Source: Pseudomonas sp. NFACC02 | GTDB taxonomy: Bacteria > Pseudomonadota > Gammaproteobacteria > Pseudomonadales > Pseudomonadaceae | DNA length: 64,000 nucleotides | Reading direction: 5' to 3' | Assembly (NCBI RefSeq): GCF_900110765.1 | Contig: NZ_FOEO01000019.1 | Coordinates: 23,004 to 87,003 of the forward strand | In this document: in pieces, positions 41,975 through 50,561 of the stretch | How the letters are laid out: every line of letters begins with the position of its first letter | Position numbering within the stretch: position 1 is the stretch's first letter | Translations under genes and position numbers: made by a program | The notes under the pieces: generated by a model | What the model was told of the DNA's origin: nothing | The model's database searches: none | Seen by the model: the letters and a program-made list of their open reading frames with translations, nothing else

Positions 41975-43785
41975 GGGGCGGTGTCCGGCAGGCGCTGGAC
42001 CTTGCCGTCGACGAACTGTGCCCACGGCAGCTGACGCTCGATGCGTTGACCCGGGCCGATGGACAGGCTACCCGACAGGCCGTCGATGCGGCTGTCAGGC
42101 AAGGTTTTCAACTGCGTCAGGCGAGGCGCCAGGCGGTAGGCGTCGATACCCATGGCGTAAAGGCGACCCAGACTGCCGCCCGCTTGCGGCCACTGAGTGG
42201 TGACCTGCTGGCGCAACGGATCGGCGGCATTCAGCAGCCAGGGGGTTTCACAGAAGCGTACGCCCGCCAGGTCGTTGTACATCGCCTGGTCGCCGCTATT
42301 GGTGAACAAGTGCGAGGTGGCATACACCGGCACGTCGCCTGCGTACTGGAAGACCATGGTCGGTCTGATCTGCTGGGCCTGTTGCGGCGTCGCGGCGAGG
42401 AACATGAAGTCCACGTCCTGACGGCGGCTCGGCTGAGCGGCCATCTGCGCACCGGTGGTGCTTTGCAGGCGTTGTGCGCGACCTTCGCTGTTGCGCAGCT
42501 GGAACAGGTCGGCGACCTGCTGGGCCAGGGCTACGGGCTGATCGATACGTTCGACGCCGAGGAAAGTGCCGCCTTTGGCCTGCCAGCTTTGACGGAACGC
42601 GTCGAGTACGCGATCACCCCATTCGCCTTTCGGCACCATGGCCACTGCGCTGCGCTTGCCATCTGCCCAGGCGCGGCGTGCGACTTCGCGAGCTTCGTCT
42701 TCGGCGGCCAGACCAAACTGGAACAACTCGGCCGGGCCATGTGCGGTGACGTCGCTGTAATTCAGCGCCAGTGTGGTGATGGGCAGTTGTTGATGAGTGC
42801 TCAGCTGTTTGACCAACGGTTTTTCAAGCGGGCCCACTACCATTTGCGCGCCGGCCGCTTTGGCCTGGGCATAGAACGCGTCCATCGACGTCACGCGTGA
42901 GCTGTCGAACACTTCAATGGCGGGTGGGTTCTGGCCGGCCTGTTGTGCCTGATAGTGGGCCGCCATGAAGCCGTCACGCAGGGCGCGGGCGACAGAGGCG
43001 AGCGGGCCTTCCTGAGGCAGCAGCAGAGCGATTTTAGTGAGCGGCACGCTCTTGAGGTCGCGCAACTGCGCCAGCGGGGTCGGCAGTTGGCGCGCAGCGG
43101 GGTGCTGCGGGTTTTGCGCTTTCCAGTTATCGATGGCCGCCTGTTGTTGCTCCAGAGTCCCCGCGCCTTTGACCGCGCGGGCCAGACTCAACCAGCCGCC
43201 CATGTCGTCGTTGCTCGTGCCCTGCAACTGCTCAGGTGGTAGCGCGGCAACCAGTGTCCAGATGGCATCGTTGTTGGCCGTCAGGGCATCGCCTTGAAGG
43301 AGGGGCCCCATGAACACGCGTTCGCTGGCGGCTGCAAGTGTCTGACCGTCGGCTTCCAGTGCCCGGGCGCGAACGGTGTGGGCGCGGGTCTGCAGATCGA
43401 CCGGCATCTCTCCCAGGTGCTGCATGCTGGGGTGGTTGAGCGCGGTCAATGCAGCTTTTGGCTGGCTGCGGCCCAGTGCGAGCTCGGCGGACAGGGTGCT
43501 GGCGTAGATTTGTTTGTCGGTCTTGAGCTGATCCATCTGGACTTGCTCAAGAATGCTGGCCGCGCGCCCCGGATTGTTCTGGCGTGCGGCCAGGTCGGCA
43601 GCGGTCAGTCGGAGCAATGCCGCCTGATCGGGCGACTTGGCCGCAGCGGCTTGTTCGAGCAACTGCTCGATGCTGGCGTCAGGGGTGCGTGGCAATTCGC
43701 CAAGACTGGAGGAGGGCGAACCGGCACAAGCGGCCAACAAGGCAGCCAGGCAGAGGGCAGAGAACAGCCGCAGGCAAGCGATCAT
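41971..43785 (-). CDS. lpoA: Outer-membrane lipoprotein LpoA, activator of penicillin-binding protein 1a
   Basis: The 604-residue lipoprotein spans the periplasm and stimulates PBP1a. The signal peptide ends in the lipobox LLAAC (cysteine about residue 19). The N-terminal part (to about 235) is helical with TPR-like repeats, and the C-terminal part (about 250-590) has the fold of periplasmic-binding proteins of the leucine type. I took the ATG at 43785 with AGGAA upstream; 17 more in-frame codons exist upstream but put residues before the signal peptide. It diverges from rsmI. Confidence 0.93.
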   Translation of the reverse strand: MIACLRLFSALCLAALLAACAGSPSSSLGELPRTPDASIEQLLEQAAAAKSPDQAALLRLTAADLAARQNNPGRAASILEQVQMDQLKTDKQIYASTLSAELALGRSQPKAALTALNHPSMQHLGEMPVDLQTRAHTVRARALEADGQTLAAASERVFMGPLLQGDALTANNDAIWTLVAALPPEQLQGTSNDDMGGWLSLARAVKGAGTLEQQQAAIDNWKAQNPQHPAARQLPTPLAQLRDLKSVPLTKIALLLPQEGPLASVARALRDGFMAAHYQAQQAGQNPPAIEVFDSSRVTSMDAFYAQAKAAGAQMVVGPLEKPLVKQLSTHQQLPITTLALNYSDVTAHGPAELFQFGLAAEDEAREVARRAWADGKRSAVAMVPKGEWGDRVLDAFRQSWQAKGGTFLGVERIDQPVALAQQVADLFQLRNSEGRAQRLQSTTGAQMAAQPSRRQDVDFMFLAATPQQAQQIRPTMVFQYAGDVPVYATSHLFTNSGDQAMYNDLAGVRFCETPWLLNAADPLRQQVTTQWPQAGGSLGRLYAMGIDAYRLAPRLTQLKTLPDSRIDGLSGSLSIGPGQRIERQLPWAQFVDGKVQRLPDTAP

Positions 43786-44039
43786 GTATATGTTCCTGAT
43801 TCTCGAGCAAATTAGCGTGGAATTGTACCCAAGCACTGGCCGGGGCGCGATGTCGTAGGCGTTAAAGCAGCGATATAGGTCGTCTCGAAGCGTAAATGAG
43901 GGCTTCGGTCAGTCGGATTACCTGTCGGGCGGCGATCATTGAAGGGTGTGTGCGCAAGTGTCCGTGCATTTTCAATCTCCCTGTGAGACTCGCGTGAACC
44001 TGTACAATGCAGGCTTTTACCGAACATGAGGTGTGCGCT

Positions 44040-44912
44040 TTGACTGCTCCGGGTGCTTTGAATTCCACTACAGGCTCGCTTTATGTGGTGGCCACGCCAA
44101 TCGGCAACCTGGATGACATGAGCGTGCGTGCCTTGAAGGTGTTGCGCGAGGTGGCCTTGATTGCCGCTGAAGATACCCGGCATTCCTTACGCCTGATGCA
44201 ACATTTCGGCATAGCGACGCCGTTGGCCGCCTGTCACGAGCATAACGAGCGGGATGAGGGGAGCCGGTTCATCGCGCGTCTGCTGGCGGGCGATAATGTG
44301 GCGCTGATCTCGGATGCGGGTACGCCGTTGATTTCCGATCCCGGCTATCACCTGGTGCGCCAGGCGCGTGCGGCCGGTATCCAGGTGATTCCGGTTCCCG
44401 GCGCCTGTGCACTGATCGCGGCGCTGTCGGCTGCGGGGCTGCCTTCCGATCGATTCATTTTCGAAGGGTTTCTGCCTGCAAAGTCGGTCGGGCGCAAAGC
44501 GCGCCTGGAATTGCTGAAAGAAGAACCGCGCACCGTGATTTTCTATGAAGCGCCGCACCGGATTCTGGAATGCCTGCAGGATCTGGAAGACATTTTCGGT
44601 GCTGACCGTCCCGCGGTCTTGGGGAGGGAACTGACCAAGACGTTCGAAACGCTCAAGGGATTGCCCTTGGGGGAGCTGCGTGCCTTTGTCGAAGGGGACA
44701 GCAATCAGCAGCGTGGAGAATGTGTGGTGTTGGTGGCCGGTTGGAGCACGCCGGAGGGCGAAGACGTTATCGGAGCCGAGGCTCGACGCGTACTGGATCT
44801 GCTGTTGCAGGAAATGCCGCTCAAACGTGCGGCTGCGCTGGCTGCGGAGATCACCGGGGTGCGCAAGAATCTGCTGTACCAGGTCGCTCTGGACAAGCAG
44901 AAAGGCGAGTGA
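44040..44912 (+). CDS. rsmI: 16S rRNA (cytidine(1402)-2'-O)-methyltransferase RsmI
   Basis: The SAM-dependent enzyme 2'-O-methylates C1402 of 16S rRNA, at the decoding site. The protein of about 290 residues has the tetrapyrrole-methylase fold, with SLYVVATPIGNLDD near the start and ISDAGTPLISDPGY near residue 90. The start is most likely the TTG at 44040, preceded by GAGGTG at 44029-44034; a GTG at 44031 is an alternative. It diverges from lpoA and precedes rnpB. Confidence 0.92.
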   Translation: MTAPGALNSTTGSLYVVATPIGNLDDMSVRALKVLREVALIAAEDTRHSLRLMQHFGIATPLAACHEHNERDEGSRFIARLLAGDNVALISDAGTPLISDPGYHLVRQARAAGIQVIPVPGACALIAALSAAGLPSDRFIFEGFLPAKSVGRKARLELLKEEPRTVIFYEAPHRILECLQDLEDIFGADRPAVLGRELTKTFETLKGLPLGELRAFVEGDSNQQRGECVVLVAGWSTPEGEDVIGAEARRVLDLLLQEMPLKRAAALAAEITGVRKNLLYQVALDKQKGE

Positions 44913-44999
44913 CCGAACCCCGTCAGCCCGTCATACAAAAGTCGCAGGGGCTTATTAAAGCTTGTTCTTGTGCCTCCCTGCCATTAACCTTGGCGGCGG

Positions 45000-45356
45000 A
45001 GAGTCGATTGGACAGTCGCTGCCTTTCATTGTTCCGCAATGAAGGGGGGAGGAAAGTCCGGGCTCCATAGGGCGGAGTGCCAGGTAACGCCTGGGGGGCG
45101 TGAGCCTACGGAAAGTGCCACAGAAAATAACCGCCTAAGCACTTCGGTGCCGGTAAGGGTGAAAAGGTGCGGTAAGAGCGCACCGCACGTCTGGCAACAG
45201 TTCGTGGCTAGGTAAACCCCACTCGGAGCAAGACCAAATAGGGTTCCAAGGCGTGGCCCGCGCTGGAACCGGGTAGGTTGCTAAAGATGTCCAGTGATGG
45301 CCATCGTAGAGGAATGACTGTCCTCGACAGAACCCGGCTTACAGATCGACTCTCCA
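45000..45356 (+). ncRNA. rnpB: RNase P RNA, class A
   Basis: This is the catalytic RNA that trims the 5' leader from tRNA precursors. The ends AGAGTCGAT and ATCGACTCT pair as helix P1, the universal GAGGAAAGTCCGGGC lies at about 45050-45064, and the 3' conserved blocks AGAGGAATGACTG and CGACAGAACCCGGCTTA are present before the end. The length of about 355 nt is normal for the bacterial type. A short T run follows (from 45359), acting as terminator. It sits between rsmI and mraZ as in other pseudomonads. Confidence 0.97.
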
Positions 45357-45560
45357 CCTTTTTCCCTCCTCTGTTTTTCTCCCGCAGAACCTCCTCGTAA
45401 TACCGAAAAAATCTTAAACCTCATAAATCACTTTAACTTCAAACGTTAGCGTTCTGAGTTGATTCGGATTTATCTGTAGGACCGCTCCGAAATTTTTTAA
45501 AACTCCTGCATTTCCCCTCCTAAATCTCCGTCCTGTAAGGGTTTTCCTTAAGAAGTTGCC

Positions 45561-45590
45561 TTGACGGTGTGGTGGGCGCATTCCTATAGT
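45561..45590 (+). promoter_or_regulatory. Promoter of the dcw cluster (mraZ promoter)
   Basis: TTGACG (45561-45566) and TATAGT (45585-45590) are 18 bp apart, a strong sigma-70 promoter. Transcription would start near 45597, at the MraZ repeats, giving a leader of about 65 nt before mraZ. Confidence 0.8.
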
Positions 45591-45598
45591 GTGCGCAA

Positions 45599-45623
45599 GT
45601 GGCGGAAAGTGGCGTGAAGTGGG
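45599..45623 (+). promoter_or_regulatory. MraZ operator: three GTGGS repeats
   Basis: GTGGC (45599-45603), GTGGC (45609-45613) and GTGGG (45619-45623) recur every 10 bases with 5-base spacers. The MraZ binding sites known from other bacteria are direct repeats of a TGGG-type word with 5-base gaps. They lie just after the -10 box, where a bound MraZ ring would block transcription of its own operon. Confidence 0.75.
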
Positions 45624-45663
45624 TTTTTTGAGCGCAAAAAGATAATATTCGGAGAAAGCGCCT

Positions 45664-46119
45664 GTGTTCCGTGGTGCAAACGCAATCAATCTCGATGCAA
45701 AGGGCCGTCTCGCTATGCCGAGCCGGTACCGTGACGAGCTGGATTCGCGTAGCGCCGGGCAACTGATCGTGACCATCGATACCGTCGATCCATGCTTGTG
45801 CATCTATCCACTTCCGGAATGGGAGCTGATCGAAGCCAAATTGCGTGAGCTCGCCACATTTCGCGAGGAAAACCGTCGTCTGCAGCGACTGTTGATCGGT
45901 AATGCCGTGGATCTCGAGCTTGATGGGAGCGGGCGTTTTCTGGTGCCGCCACGGTTGCGTGAGTACGCCAAGCTCGACAAGCGCGTGATGCTGGTAGGCC
46001 AGCTGAACAAGTTTCAACTGTGGGATGAGGACGCCTGGAACGCACTTGCTAATGCGGACCTTGCGGCCATTCAAAAACCGGGCGCGATGCCTGATGAACT
46101 GCGTGATTTGATCCTGTGA
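45664..46119 (+). CDS. mraZ: Transcriptional repressor MraZ
   Basis: The 151-residue protein has two AbrB-like SpoVT domains (about residues 5-50 and 80-125, each with the DxxGR motif: NLDAKGRLAMPSRYR and ELDGSGRFLVPPRLR) and forms a ring that binds repeats in its own promoter. It starts with GTG, with GGAG 13 bases upstream. It is the first gene of the dcw cluster and overlaps rsmH by four bases. Confidence 0.95.
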   Translation: MFRGANAINLDAKGRLAMPSRYRDELDSRSAGQLIVTIDTVDPCLCIYPLPEWELIEAKLRELATFREENRRLQRLLIGNAVDLELDGSGRFLVPPRLREYAKLDKRVMLVGQLNKFQLWDEDAWNALANADLAAIQKPGAMPDELRDLIL

Positions 46120-47063
46120 CTATGAATAGCGGCTTTACCCACATCACCGTACTGCTCGAAGAAGCCGTCGAGGCTCTCGCGGTGCGCGCCGATGGCTGCT
46201 ATCTGGATGGCACGTTCGGGCGAGGCGGACACAGCCGCCTCATATTGCAGAACCTGGGGCCGGACGGTCGGCTTCTCGGATTCGATAAAGATCCTCAAGC
46301 GATTGCCACAGGGCAAGCGCTGGCGGCCGAAGACGGCCGCTTTGTCATTGTGCAGCGCAGCTTTGCCGAACTCGGCTCCGAAGCTCTGGCACGCGGCCTG
46401 GCAGGAAAAGTCAGCGGCGTGCTGCTGGACCTCGGCGTTTCCTCGCCACAACTGGATGATCCCGAGCGCGGCTTCAGCTTCATGAATGATGGCCCGCTGG
46501 ACATGCGCATGGACCCCTCTCGCGGGATCAGTGCCGCCGAGTTCGTCAATACGGCATCCGCCGAAGAAATCGCCCGGGTCTTCAAAGAATACGGCGAAGA
46601 GCGTTTTGCCCGGCGCATGGCCGGTGCGGTGGTCGCCCGTCGCGATACGCAGCCGTTCGAACGCACTGCTGACCTCGCTGAAGTCCTGAAAGTCGCCAAC
46701 CCGGCGTGGGAAAAAGGCAAGAACCCGGCAACTCGCGCATTCCAGGGACTGCGTATCCACGTCAATAACGAATTGGGTGATCTGGAAGCCGGCCTTGATG
46801 CCGCCCTGGAGAACCTTGAGGTCGGCGGACGTCTGGTAGTCATAAGCTTCCATTCGCTCGAAGACCGCATCGTCAAGCTGTTCATGCGCAAGTTGGTCAA
46901 GGGCGAGGCAGACAACATGCCGCGCAACCTGCCAATCCGCCATCAAGCATTCGAGCCGCGCATCAAGATCATCGGCAAGGCGCAATTTGCCTCCGACGAT
47001 GAAACCCGCGTCAATCCAAGGTCGCGCAGTGCTGTCATGCGTGTTGCGGAGAAGCTACGGTGA
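46116..47063 (+). CDS. rsmH: 16S rRNA (cytosine(1402)-N4)-methyltransferase RsmH
   Basis: The enzyme methylates N4 of C1402, the same base that RsmI modifies on the ribose, and both genes are in this window on either side of rnpB. The 315-residue protein shows the SAM-binding GTFGRGGHS (about residues 31-39) and LLDLGVSSPQLD motifs. The GTG start overlaps the mraZ stop (GTGA); an ATG two codons later is possible. Confidence 0.95.
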   Translation: MTMNSGFTHITVLLEEAVEALAVRADGCYLDGTFGRGGHSRLILQNLGPDGRLLGFDKDPQAIATGQALAAEDGRFVIVQRSFAELGSEALARGLAGKVSGVLLDLGVSSPQLDDPERGFSFMNDGPLDMRMDPSRGISAAEFVNTASAEEIARVFKEYGEERFARRMAGAVVARRDTQPFERTADLAEVLKVANPAWEKGKNPATRAFQGLRIHVNNELGDLEAGLDAALENLEVGGRLVVISFHSLEDRIVKLFMRKLVKGEADNMPRNLPIRHQAFEPRIKIIGKAQFASDDETRVNPRSRSAVMRVAEKLR

Positions 47064-47353
47064 GCCGCGGTTTCTTCAAGCCGTTGCCGGCCGGCAGCTT
47101 CTTTATGCTGCTGCTGTTCATTGCCGTCCTCGTGTCGGCGATTGCCGTTTCCTACAGTGCTCACTGGAATCGTCAGTTGCTCAACTCGCTGTACGCCGAG
47201 CTTAGCGTGCGTGACAAGGCGCAGGCCGAGTGGGGACGGTTGATTCTGGAGCAAAGCACCTGGACGGCGCACAGCCGTATCGAGGCACTGGCGACCGATC
47301 AGCTGAAAATGCGTATCCCGAACGCCGCCGATATCCGGATGGTGTCGCCATGA
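47060..47353 (+). CDS. ftsL: Cell division protein FtsL
   Basis: The 97-residue bitopic protein forms the FtsQLB subcomplex of the divisome. One membrane helix (about residues 14-33) is followed by a periplasmic leucine-zipper-like coiled coil. It starts at a GTG overlapping the rsmH stop by four bases and overlaps ftsI by four bases. Confidence 0.93.
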   Translation: MSRGFFKPLPAGSFFMLLLFIAVLVSAIAVSYSAHWNRQLLNSLYAELSVRDKAQAEWGRLILEQSTWTAHSRIEALATDQLKMRIPNAADIRMVSP

Positions 47354-49098
47354 TGAAGCTCGAAGGGGCACTTTATCCCTGGCGGTTCCGCGTCGTGGTC
47401 GGGCTCTTGTCGATCATGGTTTTGGCTATTTGCTATCGCATCGTCGACCTGCAGGTCATCGATCATCGGTTCCTCATCGAACAAGGCGACGCGCGCAGCC
47501 TGCGCACTGTTTCCATTCCGGCTCACCGGGGCCTGATCACCGACCGTAACGGCGAGCCGTTGGCCGTGAGCACGCCAGTGACCACGATCTGGGCGAACCC
47601 GTCCGAAATGCAGGCCGACAAGAGCAAGTGGGGCTTGTTGGCGCAGGCATTGGGTCAGGACCCGAAGGCGCTCGCCGATCGCCTGAACGAGCAGTCCACC
47701 AAAGAGTTCATCTATCTGGTTCGCGGGCTTACCCCGGAGCAGGGTCAGTCTGTGCTTGATCTGAAAGTACCGGGCGTTTATGGCAAGGAAGAGTTCCGTC
47801 GTTTCTATCCGGCGGGCGATGTCACGGCACACATGGTGGGATTCACCGACCTCGACGACCACGGTCGTGAGGGTGTCGAACTTGCGTATGACGACTGGCT
47901 TGCAGGGGTGCCGGGGAAACGGCAGGTCATCAAGGACCGGCGCGGCAGGTTGATCAAAGACCTGCAAGTGAAGAAAAACGCCAAGGCCGGGAAGACCTTG
48001 GCTTTGTCTATTGATCTGCGCCTGCAATACCTGGCGACCCGTGAACTGCGTAACGCGATTCAGGAAAACGATGCGAAGGCCGGCAGCCTGGTGATCATGG
48101 ACGTGAAGACCGGTGAAGTGCTGGCGATGGTCAACCAGCCGACCTACAACCCGAACAACCGCCGTACCATGGTGCCGGCCGCCATGCGTAACCGCGCGAT
48201 CATCGACGTGTTCGAACCAGGTTCGACCATGAAGCCGATCTCGATGACGGCTGCCCTCGAAAGCGGGCGCTGGAAGCCTACCGACAAGGTCGAGGTTTAT
48301 CCGGGCACGCTGCAAATCGGCAAATACACCATTCGTGACGTGACCAAAACCGAAGGCCCGATCCTCGATCTGACCGGCATCCTGATCAACTCCAGTAACG
48401 TCGGCATGAGCAAAGTGGCGTTCGACGTGGGCGGCGAAGCGATTTTTCGGGCCATGCAGCGAGTCGGCCTCGGTCAGTACACCGGCCTGGGCTTCCCGGG
48501 CGAGCGCGTGGGCAACCTGCCGAACTACCGTGAATGGCGCAAGGCCGAAACCGCGACCCTGTCGTACGGCTACGGCCTTTCCGTCACCGCTTTGCAACTG
48601 GTGCACGCGTACTCGGCGCTGGCGAACAACGGCAAGCTCGTCCCGCTGACCATCCTGAAAACCGACAAGCCTGCGGAGTCGACCCAGGCGATTCCGGAAG
48701 CGACCGCAAAAACCCTGCAAGGCATGCTGCAACAGGTGATCGAAGACCCGCGTGGCGTTTATCGAGCGCGCGTGCCGTCTTATCACGTCGCTGGCAAATC
48801 GGGTACCGCGCGTAAGACCTCCGTCGGCACCAAGGGGTACGCGGAGAATTCCTATCGCTCGTTGTTCGCAGGCTTCGGCCCGATGAGCAATCCGCGCTAT
48901 GCCATCGTGGTGGTGATCGACGAACCGAGCAAAGGCGGCTACTTCGGTGGTCTGGTTTCCGCGCCCGTTTTCAGCAAAGTCATGTCCGGCACGTTGCGTT
49001 TGATGAACGTACGCCCGGACAACCTCGCGCCGATTCCACCTGAACAGCAAGCCAATGCCGCTCCGGTCGTTGCTCCAGTCAAGGGAGGGCGCGGCTGA
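47350..49098 (+). CDS. ftsI: Peptidoglycan D,D-transpeptidase FtsI (PBP3)
   Basis: The septum-specific transpeptidase is a target of beta-lactams. The 582-residue protein has a membrane anchor (about 16-35), a dimerisation region and the transpeptidase domain with the active-site motifs STMK (about residue 294), SSN (about 349) and KSGT (about 483). The first ATG overlaps the ftsL stop; a second ATG follows directly. It ends one base into murE. Confidence 0.97.
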   Translation: MMKLEGALYPWRFRVVVGLLSIMVLAICYRIVDLQVIDHRFLIEQGDARSLRTVSIPAHRGLITDRNGEPLAVSTPVTTIWANPSEMQADKSKWGLLAQALGQDPKALADRLNEQSTKEFIYLVRGLTPEQGQSVLDLKVPGVYGKEEFRRFYPAGDVTAHMVGFTDLDDHGREGVELAYDDWLAGVPGKRQVIKDRRGRLIKDLQVKKNAKAGKTLALSIDLRLQYLATRELRNAIQENDAKAGSLVIMDVKTGEVLAMVNQPTYNPNNRRTMVPAAMRNRAIIDVFEPGSTMKPISMTAALESGRWKPTDKVEVYPGTLQIGKYTIRDVTKTEGPILDLTGILINSSNVGMSKVAFDVGGEAIFRAMQRVGLGQYTGLGFPGERVGNLPNYREWRKAETATLSYGYGLSVTALQLVHAYSALANNGKLVPLTILKTDKPAESTQAIPEATAKTLQGMLQQVIEDPRGVYRARVPSYHVAGKSGTARKTSVGTKGYAENSYRSLFAGFGPMSNPRYAIVVVIDEPSKGGYFGGLVSAPVFSKVMSGTLRLMNVRPDNLAPIPPEQQANAAPVVAPVKGGRG

Positions 49099-50561
49099 TG
49101 TCCTTTAACTTGAGCAAGATTTTTTCCCAGAGCGATCGTGACCTGTTGATTCGCGAACTGACGCTGGACAGCCGAAAAGTCCGTCCGGGCGATCTGTTCC
49201 TGGCGATTCCGGGTCTGAAAGTCGACGGGCGCGATCACATCACCGACGCCATCGCTCATGGTGCTGCGGCTGTCGCCTATGAAGTCGAAGGTGCCAAGGT
49301 GCTTCCGATCACCGATATCCCGATGATTCCGGTGAAAGGGCTGGCTGCGCAACTGTCCGACATCGCGGGCCGTTTCTACGGCGACCCGAGTCGCAGCATG
49401 AATCTGGTCGGCGTGACCGGCACCAATGGCAAGACCAGCGTCACTCAACTGATTGCACAGGCACTGGACAAACTGGGTCAGCACTGCGGCCTGATCGGCA
49501 CCTTGGGGACAGGCTTCTATAGCGATTTGAAGAGTGGTATCCACACCACGCCCGACCCGATTTCCGTACAGTCCACGATCTATGACCTGAAAAAAGCGGG
49601 TGCCAGAGCCATCGCGATGGAGGTTTCATCGCACGGTCTGGATCAGGGGCGGGTGACGGCGTTGGCATTCGACGTCGCGGTCATGACCAACCTGTCCCGT
49701 GATCATCTGGATTACCACGGGACGATGGAAGCCTATGGCGCCGCCAAGGCCAAGCTGTTTGCCTGGGATGACCTGCGTTGCCGCGTGATCAACCTTGACG
49801 ACGCGTTCGGTCGCCAACTGGCTGCCGCCCCCCATGCCTCGCGCTTGATTACGTACAGCCTGGAAGACAGCAGCGCCTATCTGTTCTGCCGTGATGCGCA
49901 TTTCGATGACGACGGCGTGCGCGCCACGCTTGTGACGCCACAAGGCGATCACGTCCTGCGCAGCGGTCTGCTGGGTCGCTTCAACCTGAGTAACGTACTG
50001 GCTGCAGTCGGTGCGCTGATGGGCCTCGATTATCCGCTGGACGACATTCTCAACGTGTTGCCGAGCCTCGAAGGCCCGGTAGGGCGCATGCAGCGTCTTG
50101 GCGGAGGGTCGCGACCTTTGGTGGTCGTTGATTACGCCCACACGCCGGATGCCCTGGAAAAAGTCCTCGCTGCACTGCGCCCGCATGCCAAGGGCCAACT
50201 GACCTGTCTGTTCGGTTGCGGTGGTGATCGCGATCGCGGCAAGCGTCCGTTGATGGCCGAAGTGGTGGAGCGTCTGGCCGACAAGGTCCTGGTCACCGAC
50301 GACAACCCGAGAACCGAAAACCCGATACGCATCTTCGATGACATTCGGGCGGGCTTCAGTGCCGTAGAAAACGTCGCGTTCGTCGCCGGTCGTGGTCAGG
50401 CCATCGCGCAAATCATCGCTCAGGCTCAAGCCGCCGACGTGATCGTATTGGCTGGCAAGGGGCACGAGGATTACCAGGAAATCGACGGCCAGCGCCATCC
50501 GTTTTCCGATCTTGAAGAAGCCGCCAAGGCACTGGACGCATGGGAGGCTGCACATGCTTAA
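49098..50561 (+). CDS. murE: UDP-MurNAc-tripeptide synthetase MurE, diaminopimelate type
   Basis: MurE adds meso-diaminopimelate to UDP-MurNAc-L-Ala-D-Glu. The 487-residue protein has the P-loop GVTGTNGKTS near residues 108-117 and the DNPR motif (in TDDNPRTENP), which marks the diaminopimelate-specific type. It overlaps ftsI by one base and murF by eight. Confidence 0.97.
   Translation: MSFNLSKIFSQSDRDLLIRELTLDSRKVRPGDLFLAIPGLKVDGRDHITDAIAHGAAAVAYEVEGAKVLPITDIPMIPVKGLAAQLSDIAGRFYGDPSRSMNLVGVTGTNGKTSVTQLIAQALDKLGQHCGLIGTLGTGFYSDLKSGIHTTPDPISVQSTIYDLKKAGARAIAMEVSSHGLDQGRVTALAFDVAVMTNLSRDHLDYHGTMEAYGAAKAKLFAWDDLRCRVINLDDAFGRQLAAAPHASRLITYSLEDSSAYLFCRDAHFDDDGVRATLVTPQGDHVLRSGLLGRFNLSNVLAAVGALMGLDYPLDDILNVLPSLEGPVGRMQRLGGGSRPLVVVDYAHTPDALEKVLAALRPHAKGQLTCLFGCGGDRDRGKRPLMAEVVERLADKVLVTDDNPRTENPIRIFDDIRAGFSAVENVAFVAGRGQAIAQIIAQAQAADVIVLAGKGHEDYQEIDGQRHPFSDLEEAAKALDAWEAAHA

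Noticed and set aside
45000..45356. A tRNA or tmRNA instead of rnpB
   Set aside because: The conserved RNase P sequences and P1 ends are present; no cloverleaf or tmRNA tag reading frame was seen. I found no tRNA gene in the window.
47299..49050. A 583-codon open frame on the minus strand
   Set aside because: It lies wholly antisense to ftsI, which has all penicillin-binding protein motifs; long antisense frames are common in high-GC genes.
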